In this document: positions 45,783 to 53,928 of the stretch, piece after piece | Layout of the letters: the number at the start of each line of letters is the position of its first letter | Position numbering within the stretch: the stretch's first letter is position 1 | Origin: Nostoc sp. FACHB-892 | GTDB taxonomy: Bacteria; Cyanobacteriota; Cyanobacteriia; Cyanobacteriales; Nostocaceae | NCBI RefSeq assembly: GCF_014698795.1 | Contig: NZ_JACJTR010000001.1 | Location: 1 to 64,000, forward strand | DNA: 64,000 bases | Direction: 5' to 3' | The notes under the pieces: generated by a model | Database searches by the model: none | What the model was told of the DNA's origin: nothing | Seen by the model: the letters and a program-made list of their open reading frames with translations, nothing else | Program-made: the position numbers and the translations under genes

Positions 45783-46013
45783 TGATTAGCCTCAGATTCC
45801 AGATTCAGGATTACAGGTCAATTCATCTGACCAAATTTTGTCAATATTAATCACCTGTAAAGGATTAACTATTGATTTTGGTAAGGATAGGTTACATGAA
45901 GCACTGTGCAAGTTAAATTTAGAACATCAAAAGGTTAAGAAAACTTGCTCATACCTTTTATTCAGAACCGAATGGCACGCTTGTAAAGCTCTAAGCTATG
46001 CGACCTAAACTAA

Positions 46014-46061
46014 GATATAACGGCGAAGATCAGCTACTATGGCTGCATCGCCTTGTTAGGC
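46014..46061 (-). other. attC-like recombination site after the GNAT gene
   Basis: On the minus strand the stop codon lies inside GCCTAAC, a perfect RYYYAAC core. It is followed by AAGGCGA, a 20-base centre, TTCGCC and GTTATAT, a degenerate GTTRRRY core. The arms GGCGA/TCGCC can pair. This is the order of an integron attC site. The matching GTTAGGC core lies upstream of the gene at 46584-46590. Confidence 0.5.
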
Positions 46062-46562
46062 ATTTTCTTCGAGAACGCGGATCATAAGATAGCACCGACC
46101 GTATCCAGGAGGACTGTATTCACGCAAGGTGTAAAAGCCGACCTTGGAGTAAGCACGTTGAGCGGACAGGTTCTGAATGTTCGTTGTTAGTCCGACCAAC
46201 GGGACATCTCCGCGCTGACGAAGCTGTGACACCAAGAGCAGGAGAGCCTTCGGGCCAATCCCACGACCGACGAAATCCGAATCACCTATGAGTATATCTA
46301 CGTCAACCGATCCTGCCGGTATCTCGTGCAGACCGACTGAATCCAATACCTCACGAGAAACTGTCTGCCATCGAATGTAGCCAACGTGCCGATCTCCTAC
46401 TGTGATTAGTGCCCGTTCTCCGCCGGGTGGTGGATTTACGCTCCATCCAATATGATCTTCCGGGTCAGGATACCACCGAGCCACGTGTGGGGCCACCAGC
46501 CAACGGTTAAGCAGCGTGACATCAGTGGTGGAAAATGGAGTTAATGTGACATTGATATCCAT
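46056..46562 (-). CDS. GNAT acetyltransferase, AAC(6')-like, in a cassette-like unit
   Basis: The 168-residue protein has VARWYPDPEDHIGW, VGYIRWQ, VDVDILIGDSDFVGRGIGPK (the acetyl-CoA loop), NLSAQRAYSKVGF and GRCYLM. These fit the GNAT branch that includes aminoglycoside 6'-N-acetyltransferases. Whether it modifies antibiotics is unknown. ATG at 46562 (MDINVTLTPF) is preferred to 46592. The gene is GC-richer than its surroundings. It is framed by GTTAGGC upstream and GCCTAAC overlapping the stop, as gene cassettes are. No integrase gene is seen. Confidence 0.78.
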   Translation of the reverse strand: MDINVTLTPFSTTDVTLLNRWLVAPHVARWYPDPEDHIGWSVNPPPGGERALITVGDRHVGYIRWQTVSREVLDSVGLHEIPAGSVDVDILIGDSDFVGRGIGPKALLLLVSQLRQRGDVPLVGLTTNIQNLSAQRAYSKVGFYTLREYSPPGYGRCYLMIRVLEENA

Positions 46563-46717
46563 CCAAATGCGCGATCTATTTCTGCCTAACAATTTATTGT
46601 ACGAATATGTCGCGGCGACAACCTAGAACCATTGACCGTTGATGGGCAAGAAACGAGGTCTTTGAGTAATTTAAGGTGAGTTCGATAAACCTCTGCCTTG
46701 AACTAAAGTTCAAAGCT

Positions 46718-46742
46718 GTCCCTCTCCGGCTCGGAGAGGGAC
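46718..46742. repeat. Hairpin GTCCCTCTCC/GGAGAGGGAC, possible terminator of the porin gene
   Basis: A 10-bp perfect stem with a 5-base loop lies about 60 bp beyond the porin stop. It belongs to a dispersed repeat type, with further GGGAGAGG text nearby. Confidence 0.55.
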
Positions 46743-46803
46743 GATTTTGCGTAGTAAAATCAGGGAGAGGTCTTTTTGATTGAGCTTAAGCAAAGACTTT
46801 GGG

Positions 46804-48444
46804 TTAGAAAGTAAAAGTAGTACGTACTACTCCCACATAGATATTAGAGTTGTTGCTGTTACCTTCAGGATTCAAGATGGTGATTAATCCTGGAGTTATA
46901 GCAATATTGTCATTCAGCTTATATCTATAGAAAGCCTCTAAATGATAGGAGATATCATCGTCTTGGCGACGATTATTACCATTTACGAATTGATTGTCAG
47001 CAACGTAAGGCGGTACACCAAACACAATACCGCCAAAATTTCCTTTCCTACCCAAATCAGGAAAGCCTAGCTGAACGGCCCAGTTCCAAATCTCTGCATT
47101 ACTCCTAGCAACGTCTGTATTCTCAGCTTGGGCGTTGGCGTAGCTGCCCCAAGCAGTGATGGTAAACTTAGGACTAAGTTTGTAATTGCCAGTTACACTA
47201 TAGTTATTTACAGAAGTTCGCGCCCCGTTGAATGGGTTGTTGGCAAAACCAGTACCAGTGCTACCAGTAACTCCGCTACCATCAGTGTAATAGGCATTGA
47301 CATAAGTAAAAGCCAAACTTAATTCTGAGGTTGGTTGGAAGGTCAGTTGACCTAATGCAGAGTAACTACCATTAAAAAGTCCTCTACCGTTACTGGGATC
47401 ATTACCAACACCTGATGGCACAACGTAACCAGCAGTTAGGGTGAGAGCATCATTCAATTTTTGATTGATGATGATACCTGGCCCCTCGGCTGCTCGATAA
47501 ATTGGGTTATAACGCCCAAAACGAGATAGCGCACCGGAACCACTAGAATCGAAGTTGCGACTGAGAGCAGGTACTTCATCAATGTATTCCAACCCTTCGG
47601 TTGCAATGTTGAAGGTTGTGGAGTCGCTTAAAGGAAAACGGTAAAACAGAGCTGATACGCTGACATTGTTGGATTCATTACCATCAAACCCTAAACGAGT
47701 TTGGTTAGTGCCAGTCACGCCTGTATTGAATGAAGTGATATTTCTCGCTTGTAACCTAACTCTGAGGCGGTCTTTACCAGTGAAGCTACTATCAAAGTTT
47801 AACCGGACGCGATCGGCAAAAATCACATTTTCATCGAGTTCTGGTCTAGTATCACCACGATTTTGAGCATCGGTGTTGATTGCTCTATCGGAGCCAAATG
47901 CACCAGCCAGCGCAAAAACTGCTTCTCCCCGCAGTTGAGTAGTTATGGAGAATTGTTGCGACTCTAAAGTGGCGCTACGAGCTTCTAGAGCATCTACTCG
48001 ACCTCGCACAGTTTGCAACTCAGCAGTATACTCTTCTTGCAGCTTTTGCAATGTTGCTAGGTCTTGTTTGTTTACCAGATCAGCTGTACTAGTAGCTATA
48101 AGTTGATTTATCTGATCTAAACAAGCATTCAAACCAGCAGCAAACTCATAGCGAGTCAAAGCACGATTACCCCGATAAGTTTGGTTAGGATAACCTGCAA
48201 TGCAGCCGTATCGCTCAACTAGGGATTGCAAAGCTTGAAAAGCCCAGTCTGTAGGTTTGACATCAGAAAGCTGTGAAACTGAAGTTACTTGTTCGATACT
48301 CTCAGCACTACTAAAACTGGAAGGTTGATTAGTTGTAGGTGCTTGATTTAGAGGTACTTCAGAACCCATCGCTGGTAGTGCAACTATAAATAAGCCCAAA
48401 ATTGCTGGACTAAATAACAAAGGATTCAACCAAAATTTCTGCAC
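46804..48444 (-). CDS. SLH-domain OprB-type porin (iron uptake porin family)
   Basis: The 546-residue protein starts at a GTG (48444) with GAGGG eight bases upstream; upstream in-frame ATG codons would put 33 residues before the signal peptide. The signal is followed by an SLH domain (VKPTDWAFQALQSLVERYG, NRALTRYEFAAGLNACLDQI), a coiled coil (LQTVRGRVDALEARSATLE) and a beta-barrel ending VYVGVVRTTFTF-like with terminal Phe. The SLH domain anchors the porin to the cell wall. Cyanobacterial porins of this type are implicated in passage of inorganic ions including iron. Neighbouring futA-futB fit that role. Confidence 0.87.
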   Translation of the reverse strand: MQKFWLNPLLFSPAILGLFIVALPAMGSEVPLNQAPTTNQPSSFSSAESIEQVTSVSQLSDVKPTDWAFQALQSLVERYGCIAGYPNQTYRGNRALTRYEFAAGLNACLDQINQLIATSTADLVNKQDLATLQKLQEEYTAELQTVRGRVDALEARSATLESQQFSITTQLRGEAVFALAGAFGSDRAINTDAQNRGDTRPELDENVIFADRVRLNFDSSFTGKDRLRVRLQARNITSFNTGVTGTNQTRLGFDGNESNNVSVSALFYRFPLSDSTTFNIATEGLEYIDEVPALSRNFDSSGSGALSRFGRYNPIYRAAEGPGIIINQKLNDALTLTAGYVVPSGVGNDPSNGRGLFNGSYSALGQLTFQPTSELSLAFTYVNAYYTDGSGVTGSTGTGFANNPFNGARTSVNNYSVTGNYKLSPKFTITAWGSYANAQAENTDVARSNAEIWNWAVQLGFPDLGRKGNFGGIVFGVPPYVADNQFVNGNNRRQDDDISYHLEAFYRYKLNDNIAITPGLITILNPEGNSNNSNIYVGVVRTTFTF

Positions 48445-49052
48445 GAACGTACCCTCACACCTGGTAGAAATTAGTAAAAAATCGATTTTTATAACATTAA
48501 AATTTCTGCTAAGTGGTAAATCACAAATATTATCAAAGTTCATTTAATTAAATCGTGAACTCAGCCTTTATTACGGAAATAGTAATGTTATACAGGTAAA
48601 ATCAATCTTCTATAAGAAAAATTGACCAAATCGACTTTAACAATATCAAAGCATAACTGTGTACCACAATTTAGAGATTGTTTTGAAATAAAAACAATTG
48701 TTTTTTGTTTACCTATTCTTAACCAAACAAATATTGATGCATTAAAGATTATCTGTATTTGTTAATTTAATCAATAATCAGTAGTTAAGATCCAGTTAAT
48801 AGCATATTGTTAAACTTTTTTAGAGTAATAAAGCTTATTTACTAGAACTTAAGTATTGACAGCAAATGCTAAATATGGATGATTTAAAAAACTACATCTG
48901 TCGGAGGAACAATCCATGAATTACCCTTATTAAAATTCAAACAGGTATACAGTATAAGCATTTTATTGATTTCAAATGGGTGGTTTCTTTACGCCGTGCT
49001 GTACTAAATTTCTAGCAAAGTTAATTACATTTTTACCAAAAATTGGTCTTTT

Positions 49053-49071
49053 GTTAATTAAAGCTTAATCT
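49053..49071 (+). promoter_or_regulatory. Candidate distal Pho-box pair for phnC
   Basis: GTTAATTA-aag-CTTAATCT: two 8-bp units with an 11-bp period. The second is a perfect PyTTAAPyPyT unit; the first differs at the first base. AT-rich context lowers confidence. Confidence 0.35.
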
Positions 49072-49184
49072 AAAAATGCAGCTTAGTTTATGTATTATAA
49101 GCATTACATTATATTGATGTATATCCAAAAATGGCTCACTCATTAGGCTGATAATTCAGAAATTAAATTAAAAATTATACTTTT

Positions 49185-49203
49185 CTTAATTATTTCTTAA
49201 CTC
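49185..49203 (+). promoter_or_regulatory. Candidate proximal Pho-box pair for phnC
   Basis: CTTAATTA-ttt-CTTAACTC: the first unit is a perfect PyTTAAPyPy(T/A); the second differs only at the last base. The period is 11 bp, as in cyanobacterial Pho boxes. It lies 44 bp before the phnC ATG. Confidence 0.5.
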
Positions 49204-49222
49204 AAAAACATTATTAATGTTG

Positions 49223-49242
49223 ATCATAGACATCTAAATGTC
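49223..49242 (+). promoter_or_regulatory. Candidate PhnF operator at phnC
   Basis: TAGACATCTAAATG at 49227-49240 recurs as TAGACATCTAGATG on the minus strand at the phnF/phnG promoter. Here GACAT-CTAA-ATGTC is a near-perfect palindrome. It ends five bases before the phnC ATG, so a bound repressor would block initiation. Confidence 0.55.
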
Positions 49243-49247
49243 AAAAA

Positions 49248-50045
49248 ATGGCAAATACAGTGGCTATCAAAGTTAGTAATCTATCGAAGGATTTCAAAGG
49301 TAAGACAGCACTAAAAAACGCATCTTGCACAATTCATGAGGGAGAACTGGTTGCGTTAATAGGCGCATCTGGCTCAGGCAAATCTACCCTTTTACGTCAT
49401 ATTAATGGCTTGCATATTGGAGATGCAGGAACTGTTTATATTTTCGGCTCAATACTACAGAGCGAAGGCAAAATACACTCTAAAATTAGGTCTTTACGAA
49501 GCCAGATAGGTTGTATTTTTCAACAGTTTAATTTAGTCAATCGGCTAACAGTTATCGAAAATGTACTCGTTGGTAACTTATCAAGATTGTCTATCTTACG
49601 TTCAACATTCCATTTATTCACCAAAGAAGAAAAAATCCAAGCTCTTGCTGCATTAGAGCGAGTAGGCATTCTTGAACACGCTTATAAACGGGCATCTATG
49701 CTTTCTGGAGGGCAACAACAACGAGTGGCGATCGCTCGTTGTTTAGTGCAAGGAGCAAAAATCATCCTCGCAGACGAACCAATCGCCTCTCTCGACCCGG
49801 AATCAGCGCGTAAAGTCATGGAATTGCTTGTGCAGCTAAATCGTCAAAGCGGTATTACTGTAGTCGCTTCTTTACATCAGGTTCAAATGGTGCGTAGTTA
49901 CTTTGATCGAGCGATCGCTCTCAAAGATGGAGAAGTGATGTTTGATGGTGCAACCACAGAGATGAATGATCACAAGCTCAATGAACTTTATGGTACAGCT
50001 GCCGAAGAACTCATTATGAGAGGGCACGGAGAATTGGTAGTGTAA
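49248..50045 (+). CDS. phnC: Phosphonate ABC transporter ATP-binding protein
   Basis: The 265-residue ATPase has Walker A GASGSGKST (about 37-45), the Q-loop IGCIFQQFNLVNRLTV, signature MLSGGQQQRVAIAR and Walker B ILADEPIASLDP. The PhnC-specific insertion around LSRLSILRSTFHLFTKEE is present. It powers uptake of phosphonates, and possibly phosphite or phosphate esters, by the PhnD-PhnE system. It is first in phnC-D-E. The promoter region has Pho-box-like units and a motif shared with the phnG promoter. Confidence 0.93.
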   Translation: MANTVAIKVSNLSKDFKGKTALKNASCTIHEGELVALIGASGSGKSTLLRHINGLHIGDAGTVYIFGSILQSEGKIHSKIRSLRSQIGCIFQQFNLVNRLTVIENVLVGNLSRLSILRSTFHLFTKEEKIQALAALERVGILEHAYKRASMLSGGQQQRVAIARCLVQGAKIILADEPIASLDPESARKVMELLVQLNRQSGITVVASLHQVQMVRSYFDRAIALKDGEVMFDGATTEMNDHKLNELYGTAAEELIMRGHGELVV

Positions 50046-50064
50046 CGCAATACAGAATTTTTAC

Positions 50065-51087
50065 TTGGATATCACAACTAAAATTATGGACAGAAGGTTA
50101 TTTATTCAACAGGCTTCTTTATTTACTATAACTTTGGCAAGTGCCAAGATACTTTCAGCTTGTACTTCTAATGCTGATAATAGTACAGCAGCGATTAAAG
50201 AAATTAATTTTGGTGTTCTGTCTACAGAATCTCAAGCTAATCAAAAACCAATTTGGGAACCTTTTGCTGCTGCTATGTCTGAGGAAGTTGGAATTCCTAT
50301 AAAACCCTTCTATGTTACACAGTATGCAGCAGTCATAGAAGCTATGCGTTTTGGTAAAGTTCAAGCAGCTTGGTTAGGTGGTAAATCTTATATTGAAGCA
50401 GCAAAAATTGCTGATGCAGAAGCTTTTGCTCAAGTTGTAAGTGCAGATGGCACTAGAGGCTACTATTCTCATTTAATTACTAATAAAGAAAATCCGATTG
50501 TAGCAGAAGCTATAGCAGCAGGTGGCGATAAATATGTGATTAAAAATGCATCCAATCTCACCTTTGCCTTTAATGAGCCTAATTCTACCTCTGGGTTTTT
50601 AGTTCCCAGTTACTATATTTTTACTAAAAACAATGTTGACCCTAAAAAAGCTTTTAAACGCTTGATTTTTGCTGGTAATCATGAAGCTTGCGCTCTAGCT
50701 GTAGCTAATAAACAGGTAGATGTAGCTACCGTTAGTAGTGAAGCATTAAGTCGTCTAGAAAGTACTAATCCTACAGCCAGGCAGAAGATTGAAATTATTT
50801 GGAAATCGCCTATAATTCCCAGCGATCCGATTGTTTATCGTCGGGATTTAGCAGATGATATCAAAAAGAAGTTGCAAAACTTTTTCTATAACTACAAAGA
50901 TGCAAAAGTTTTAACACCATTTAAAATTTCTGGCTTTGTACAGGCTGAAGATAAAAATTGGCATACAATTCGAGAACTAGAAATTGCTAAAAAAATCCAA
51001 GAAACTCAAGATAAAGAAAATCTTAGCGAACAAGAAAAGCAGCAAACAATAGCAGAACTAAATCAGCAACTCAAAGGAATTAAATAA
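50065..51087 (+). CDS. phnD: Phosphonate ABC transporter substrate-binding protein
   Basis: The protein has a signal with a lipoprotein-type LSAC at the cleavage site (SLFTITLASAKILSAC). A PhnD fold follows: INFGVLSTESQANQKPIW, AAVIEAMRFGKVQAAWLGG and FAFNEPNSTSGFLVP, whose Ser/Thr residues bind the phosphonate group. It captures phosphonates in the periplasm. A TTG at 50065 gives 340 residues; ATG at 50086 (MDRRLFIQQ) is probably the true start, giving 333. It lies 19 bp after phnC. Confidence 0.92.
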   Translation: MDITTKIMDRRLFIQQASLFTITLASAKILSACTSNADNSTAAIKEINFGVLSTESQANQKPIWEPFAAAMSEEVGIPIKPFYVTQYAAVIEAMRFGKVQAAWLGGKSYIEAAKIADAEAFAQVVSADGTRGYYSHLITNKENPIVAEAIAAGGDKYVIKNASNLTFAFNEPNSTSGFLVPSYYIFTKNNVDPKKAFKRLIFAGNHEACALAVANKQVDVATVSSEALSRLESTNPTARQKIEIIWKSPIIPSDPIVYRRDLADDIKKKLQNFFYNYKDAKVLTPFKISGFVQAEDKNWHTIRELEIAKKIQETQDKENLSEQEKQQTIAELNQQLKGIK

Positions 51088-51111
51088 AATTAGATTTATA
51101 GGTAGTAAAAA

Positions 51112-51936
51112 GTGCGCCCACGAAATCAGGTAATTACTTACGCATCTCCTAATGTAGCAGCAATGTTAGAGAAAGAAGCAAAGCTTGTGAATACCCAAAA
51201 AGTTTTGTTTCTTTTAGTAATTGCTGCTGTATTGATTTTTGCCTATACTCAAAGTGAGTTAAATTTCCCTGTACTTCTGCAACGGGGAGACAACATGGTG
51301 GAATATATACGTTCATATTTTCCGCCAGATTTTAGCGATTGGAATTATTATTTCTCAGAAACACTGGTTACTATATCGATGGGAATCTGGGGAACTTTAA
51401 TGGCTGCGATCGCAGCTGTTCCTTTATCTATTTTAGCATCTAACAATATTTGTCCAGTATGGATAGTACAACCGACACGTCGCCTTTTAGATGCTATGCG
51501 TGCGATTAACGAAATCGTCTTTGCACTAATCTTTGTAGTTGCTGTTGGGTTAGGGCCATTTGCCGGAGTTTTGGCATTATTTATTCATACTGCTGGTATT
51601 CTAGGTAAGCTTTTCTCAGAAGCAGTAGAATCAATTGAGTCAGGGCCTGTAGAAGGAATTAGAGCTACTGGTGCAAGTCAGATTCAAGAAGTTATTTATG
51701 GAGTAATTCCCCAAGTGATGCCTTTGTGGACTTCTTTCACTCTCTACAGATTTGAGTCAAATGTGCGTTCTGCTTCTGTGTTAGGAATTGTTGGGGCTGG
51801 TGGTATTGGCGTTTCACTATATCAAAGTTTTGGGGCATTTGAATACCAGAAAGTATGTACAATTCTGATTATTTTGATTGTTACTACTGGTGTTATTGAT
51901 TTACTCTCTGCAAAGGTGAGAGAGTGGCTAATTTAG
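51112..51936 (+). CDS. phnE: Phosphonate ABC transporter permease
   Basis: The 274-residue protein has about five to six membrane helices. It has the PhnE hallmarks ETLVTISMGIWGTLMAAIAA, TRRLLDAMRAINEIVFALIF and the EAA loop EGIRATGASQIQEVIYGVIP, then VLGIVGAGGIG. It forms the pore of the phosphonate importer. The start is a GTG 24 bp after phnD. Its stop overlaps by four bases the stop of the convergent phnF. Confidence 0.92.
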   Translation: MRPRNQVITYASPNVAAMLEKEAKLVNTQKVLFLLVIAAVLIFAYTQSELNFPVLLQRGDNMVEYIRSYFPPDFSDWNYYFSETLVTISMGIWGTLMAAIAAVPLSILASNNICPVWIVQPTRRLLDAMRAINEIVFALIFVVAVGLGPFAGVLALFIHTAGILGKLFSEAVESIESGPVEGIRATGASQIQEVIYGVIPQVMPLWTSFTLYRFESNVRSASVLGIVGAGGIGVSLYQSFGAFEYQKVCTILIILIVTTGVIDLLSAKVREWLI

Positions 51937-52700
51937 TCATTAGTCATTAATTTTGCACCTACACCCTCTTTTAAGTCATTTTCAAAAAATAACTCCATGC
52001 GATCGCCCCGCAGTCGAGTTACCCCATATTCAATAATATTACCTGTTTCATCTAAGTTCACCGACTCCGCTAAGAGAATGGGTTGATTAAGAGATAGTTG
52101 TAGCCACTTTGCATCTTGAGGCTGAACTAGACGAGCAGAAACGCAGGTACTACGGCGGATGTGATCACATCCATATACTTGCTGTAAAAACTGAGATATT
52201 GATTGCTGTTCTTGCAAAATCTTGATATTTTTCGGCTCTAAAAAATCAGGGAATCGCTTGAGTGGAAAATATCCCGTACCCACACTAATGGGTTCTTCAT
52301 TTGCTAAACCTAAACGTTCAATTAACGCTATCGGCTCACCATAAGGAATTTCTAATCCTTTAGCGATCGCATCATCGGCAGGTACTTCTAAAACACGTAG
52401 CAGTTGAAACCTTACTTGCCAACCCTGTGCTTTCAGCGTTTGGTTGTAACGCACTCGCTTACCAATCGCATAGCGGATGGTTTTAGCCGCTACAAAAGTT
52501 CCGCGTCCTCGCTCAACTCGTAACAATCCCTCGTCTTTTAGTAGAGCGATCGCTTGTCTAATGGTATGGCGATTAACGGCAAACTGTTCAGCTAACTTGG
52601 TTTCCGTCGGTAGTTGTTCCCCAACCTGATAAACTCCCTGATGAATATTTTGTCGCAGTTGGTCAGCAATCTGGACATAAATTGGCATTATTTCCTTCAT
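51933..52700 (-). CDS. phnF: GntR/HutC-family transcriptional regulator of phosphonate genes
   Basis: The 255-residue protein has an N-terminal winged helix (IYVQIADQLRQNIHQGVYQV, LPTETKLAEQFAVNRHTIRQ, VERGRGTFVA) and a UTRA effector domain (about 95-245). That is the PhnF layout. It should repress phosphonate genes and respond to phosphate or a phosphonate-pathway ligand. It is convergent with phnE and divergent from phnG. The 18-bp site at 52749-52766 lies between the two promoters and may serve both. Confidence 0.92.
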   Translation of the reverse strand: MKEIMPIYVQIADQLRQNIHQGVYQVGEQLPTETKLAEQFAVNRHTIRQAIALLKDEGLLRVERGRGTFVAAKTIRYAIGKRVRYNQTLKAQGWQVRFQLLRVLEVPADDAIAKGLEIPYGEPIALIERLGLANEEPISVGTGYFPLKRFPDFLEPKNIKILQEQQSISQFLQQVYGCDHIRRSTCVSARLVQPQDAKWLQLSLNQPILLAESVNLDETGNIIEYGVTRLRGDRMELFFENDLKEGVGAKLMTND

Positions 52701-52748
52701 GTATCAATTTTAGATTGTCAATTTGTCAGAATTGCGTTAATCTACTTT

Positions 52749-52766
52749 CATCTAGATGTCTAGACA
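52749..52766. promoter_or_regulatory. Candidate PhnF operator between phnF and phnG
   Basis: CATCTAGATGTCTAGACA contains two overlapping perfect palindromes, CATCTAGATG and TGTCTAGACA. The second fits the HutC-subfamily consensus GTNTANAC. The reverse strand shares TAGACATCTA with the phnC site. It covers the ATG at 52756, which argues that phnG starts further downstream. Confidence 0.6.
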
Positions 52767-52806
52767 AATTAAGAATAGTTTAAAACAAAATACCACAAAC
52801 CAACTT

Positions 52807-53265
52807 ATGCCTACTGTGACGCAGCGACAAGCATGGATGGCAACATTAGCTAAAGCCGAGTTAGAGCTATTAGAAAAACTGGTAAACACATTAGATAATT
52901 TGCCCAACTATAGCTTTTTACGCTCCCCAGAGATTGGTCTAACAATGGTGCGGGGACGCGCTGGGGGTACAGGAGAGCCATTTAACTTAGGAGAAATTAC
53001 CATGACTCGCTGTGTTGTGCAGTTAGAGAGCCAAGGAGATGAATCAATCACTGGATTTGGTTATGTCGCAGGGCGATCGCACCGTCATGCAGAATTAGCT
53101 GCTGTTTGTGATGCGTTACTACAAACCCCAAATTGGCACGATCAGATTCAGGCTGAGGTAATTCAACCATTGCAAATAGAACGCCAAAAGCAGCAAGAAC
53201 TTAAGCAGCGTCAAGCAGCCGCCACTAAGGTTAATTTTTTCACGATGGTGAGAGGGGAAGGATGA
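52807..53265 (+). CDS. phnG: C-P lyase complex subunit PhnG
   Basis: From the ATG at 52807 the protein has 152 residues, the usual PhnG length, and starts MPTVTQRQAWMATLAKAE, as PhnG proteins do. It includes RSPEIGLTMVRGRAGGTGEP and GYVAGRSHRHAELAAVCDAL, both conserved. PhnG is part of the PhnGHIJ core and is needed with PhnI for transfer of methylphosphonate-type substrates to ATP. The in-frame ATG at 52756 lies inside the candidate operator and is rejected. A G-rich repeat (53270-53320) separates it from phnH. Confidence 0.9.
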   Translation: MPTVTQRQAWMATLAKAELELLEKLVNTLDNLPNYSFLRSPEIGLTMVRGRAGGTGEPFNLGEITMTRCVVQLESQGDESITGFGYVAGRSHRHAELAAVCDALLQTPNWHDQIQAEVIQPLQIERQKQQELKQRQAAATKVNFFTMVRGEG

Positions 53266-53328
53266 AGAGATGGAGGAGCAGAGGGAGCAGGGGAAGCAGG
53301 GGAAGCAGGGGGAGATAAGGGAAAACTA
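53266..53328. repeat. GGGAGCAGGGGAAGCAGGGG-type repeat between phnG and phnH
   Basis: Several copies of GGAGCAGGGG and GGAAGCAGGG fill this spacer. It is the same family as inside phnI. Confidence 0.7.
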
Positions 53329-53928
53329 ATGAATAAAGTTACGTACTTACCTGGCTTTCGAGACTCAATTCATGATGCTCAGAGGACATTTCGGGCGTTG
53401 CTTGATGCTAATGCTCGACCGGGGACACCTTATTGGATAGCTGCTGATATGAGTGTGCCTTTGGGTTTAACGCCTGCTTGTGGGGCTGCTTGTTTGACAC
53501 TGCTGGATTTGGATGTTGTGGTATGGCTACAGCCGAGTTTTGCAGATCAAGTGAGAGCTTGGTTGTTGTTTCATACTGGCTGTCGTTTCACGCAGTATCC
53601 AGAAGAAGCTGACTTTGCCTTAATTCAAGATTTGGCGGCGTTACCGGAATTATCTATTTTTAGCTGGGGGACAGCAGAAAAGCCGGAAGCCTCAACAACA
53701 TTATTAGTACAGGTGGAAAGTTTTGAGATGGGACAACCTGTGATGTTGACAGGGCCAGGAATTTTAGACCAGCAAGCTATCACTCCTACACTTCCCGTCC
53801 ATTTTTGGGATTTCTGGATGCAGAATCACCAAGCCTATCCACAAGGCGTAGATGTATTTTTATTTACAGAAAACGCAGTAATCGGACTACCACGCACCGC
53901 CAAACCAGAGGTGTACTATGACTCTTGA
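53329..53928 (+). CDS. phnH: C-P lyase complex subunit PhnH
   Basis: The 199-residue protein starts with LPGFRDSIHDAQRTFRALLD and has ARPGTPYWIA, FHTGCRFTQYPEEADFALI and LTGPGILDQQAI, all typical PhnH segments. PhnH forms part of the PhnGHIJ core; its own fold resembles PLP enzymes without the cofactor. The stop region overlaps the following GNAT gene by 11 bases, which implies co-translation. Confidence 0.92.
   Translation: MNKVTYLPGFRDSIHDAQRTFRALLDANARPGTPYWIAADMSVPLGLTPACGAACLTLLDLDVVVWLQPSFADQVRAWLLFHTGCRFTQYPEEADFALIQDLAALPELSIFSWGTAEKPEASTTLLVQVESFEMGQPVMLTGPGILDQQAITPTLPVHFWDFWMQNHQAYPQGVDVFLFTENAVIGLPRTAKPEVYYDS

Larger units (their letters stand above)
48445..49247. other. Long AT-rich control region upstream of phnC
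   Basis: About 800 bp between divergent genes (porin minus, phnC plus). It holds two Pho-box-like pairs, a candidate PhnF site (listed separately) and a TTACGCCGTGCTGTACTA motif at 48980 shared with 14787. No gene was found. Confidence 0.6.

Noticed and set aside
45783-46013. Fur box upstream of futA
   Set aside because: No convincing GATAATGATAATCATTATC-like sequence.
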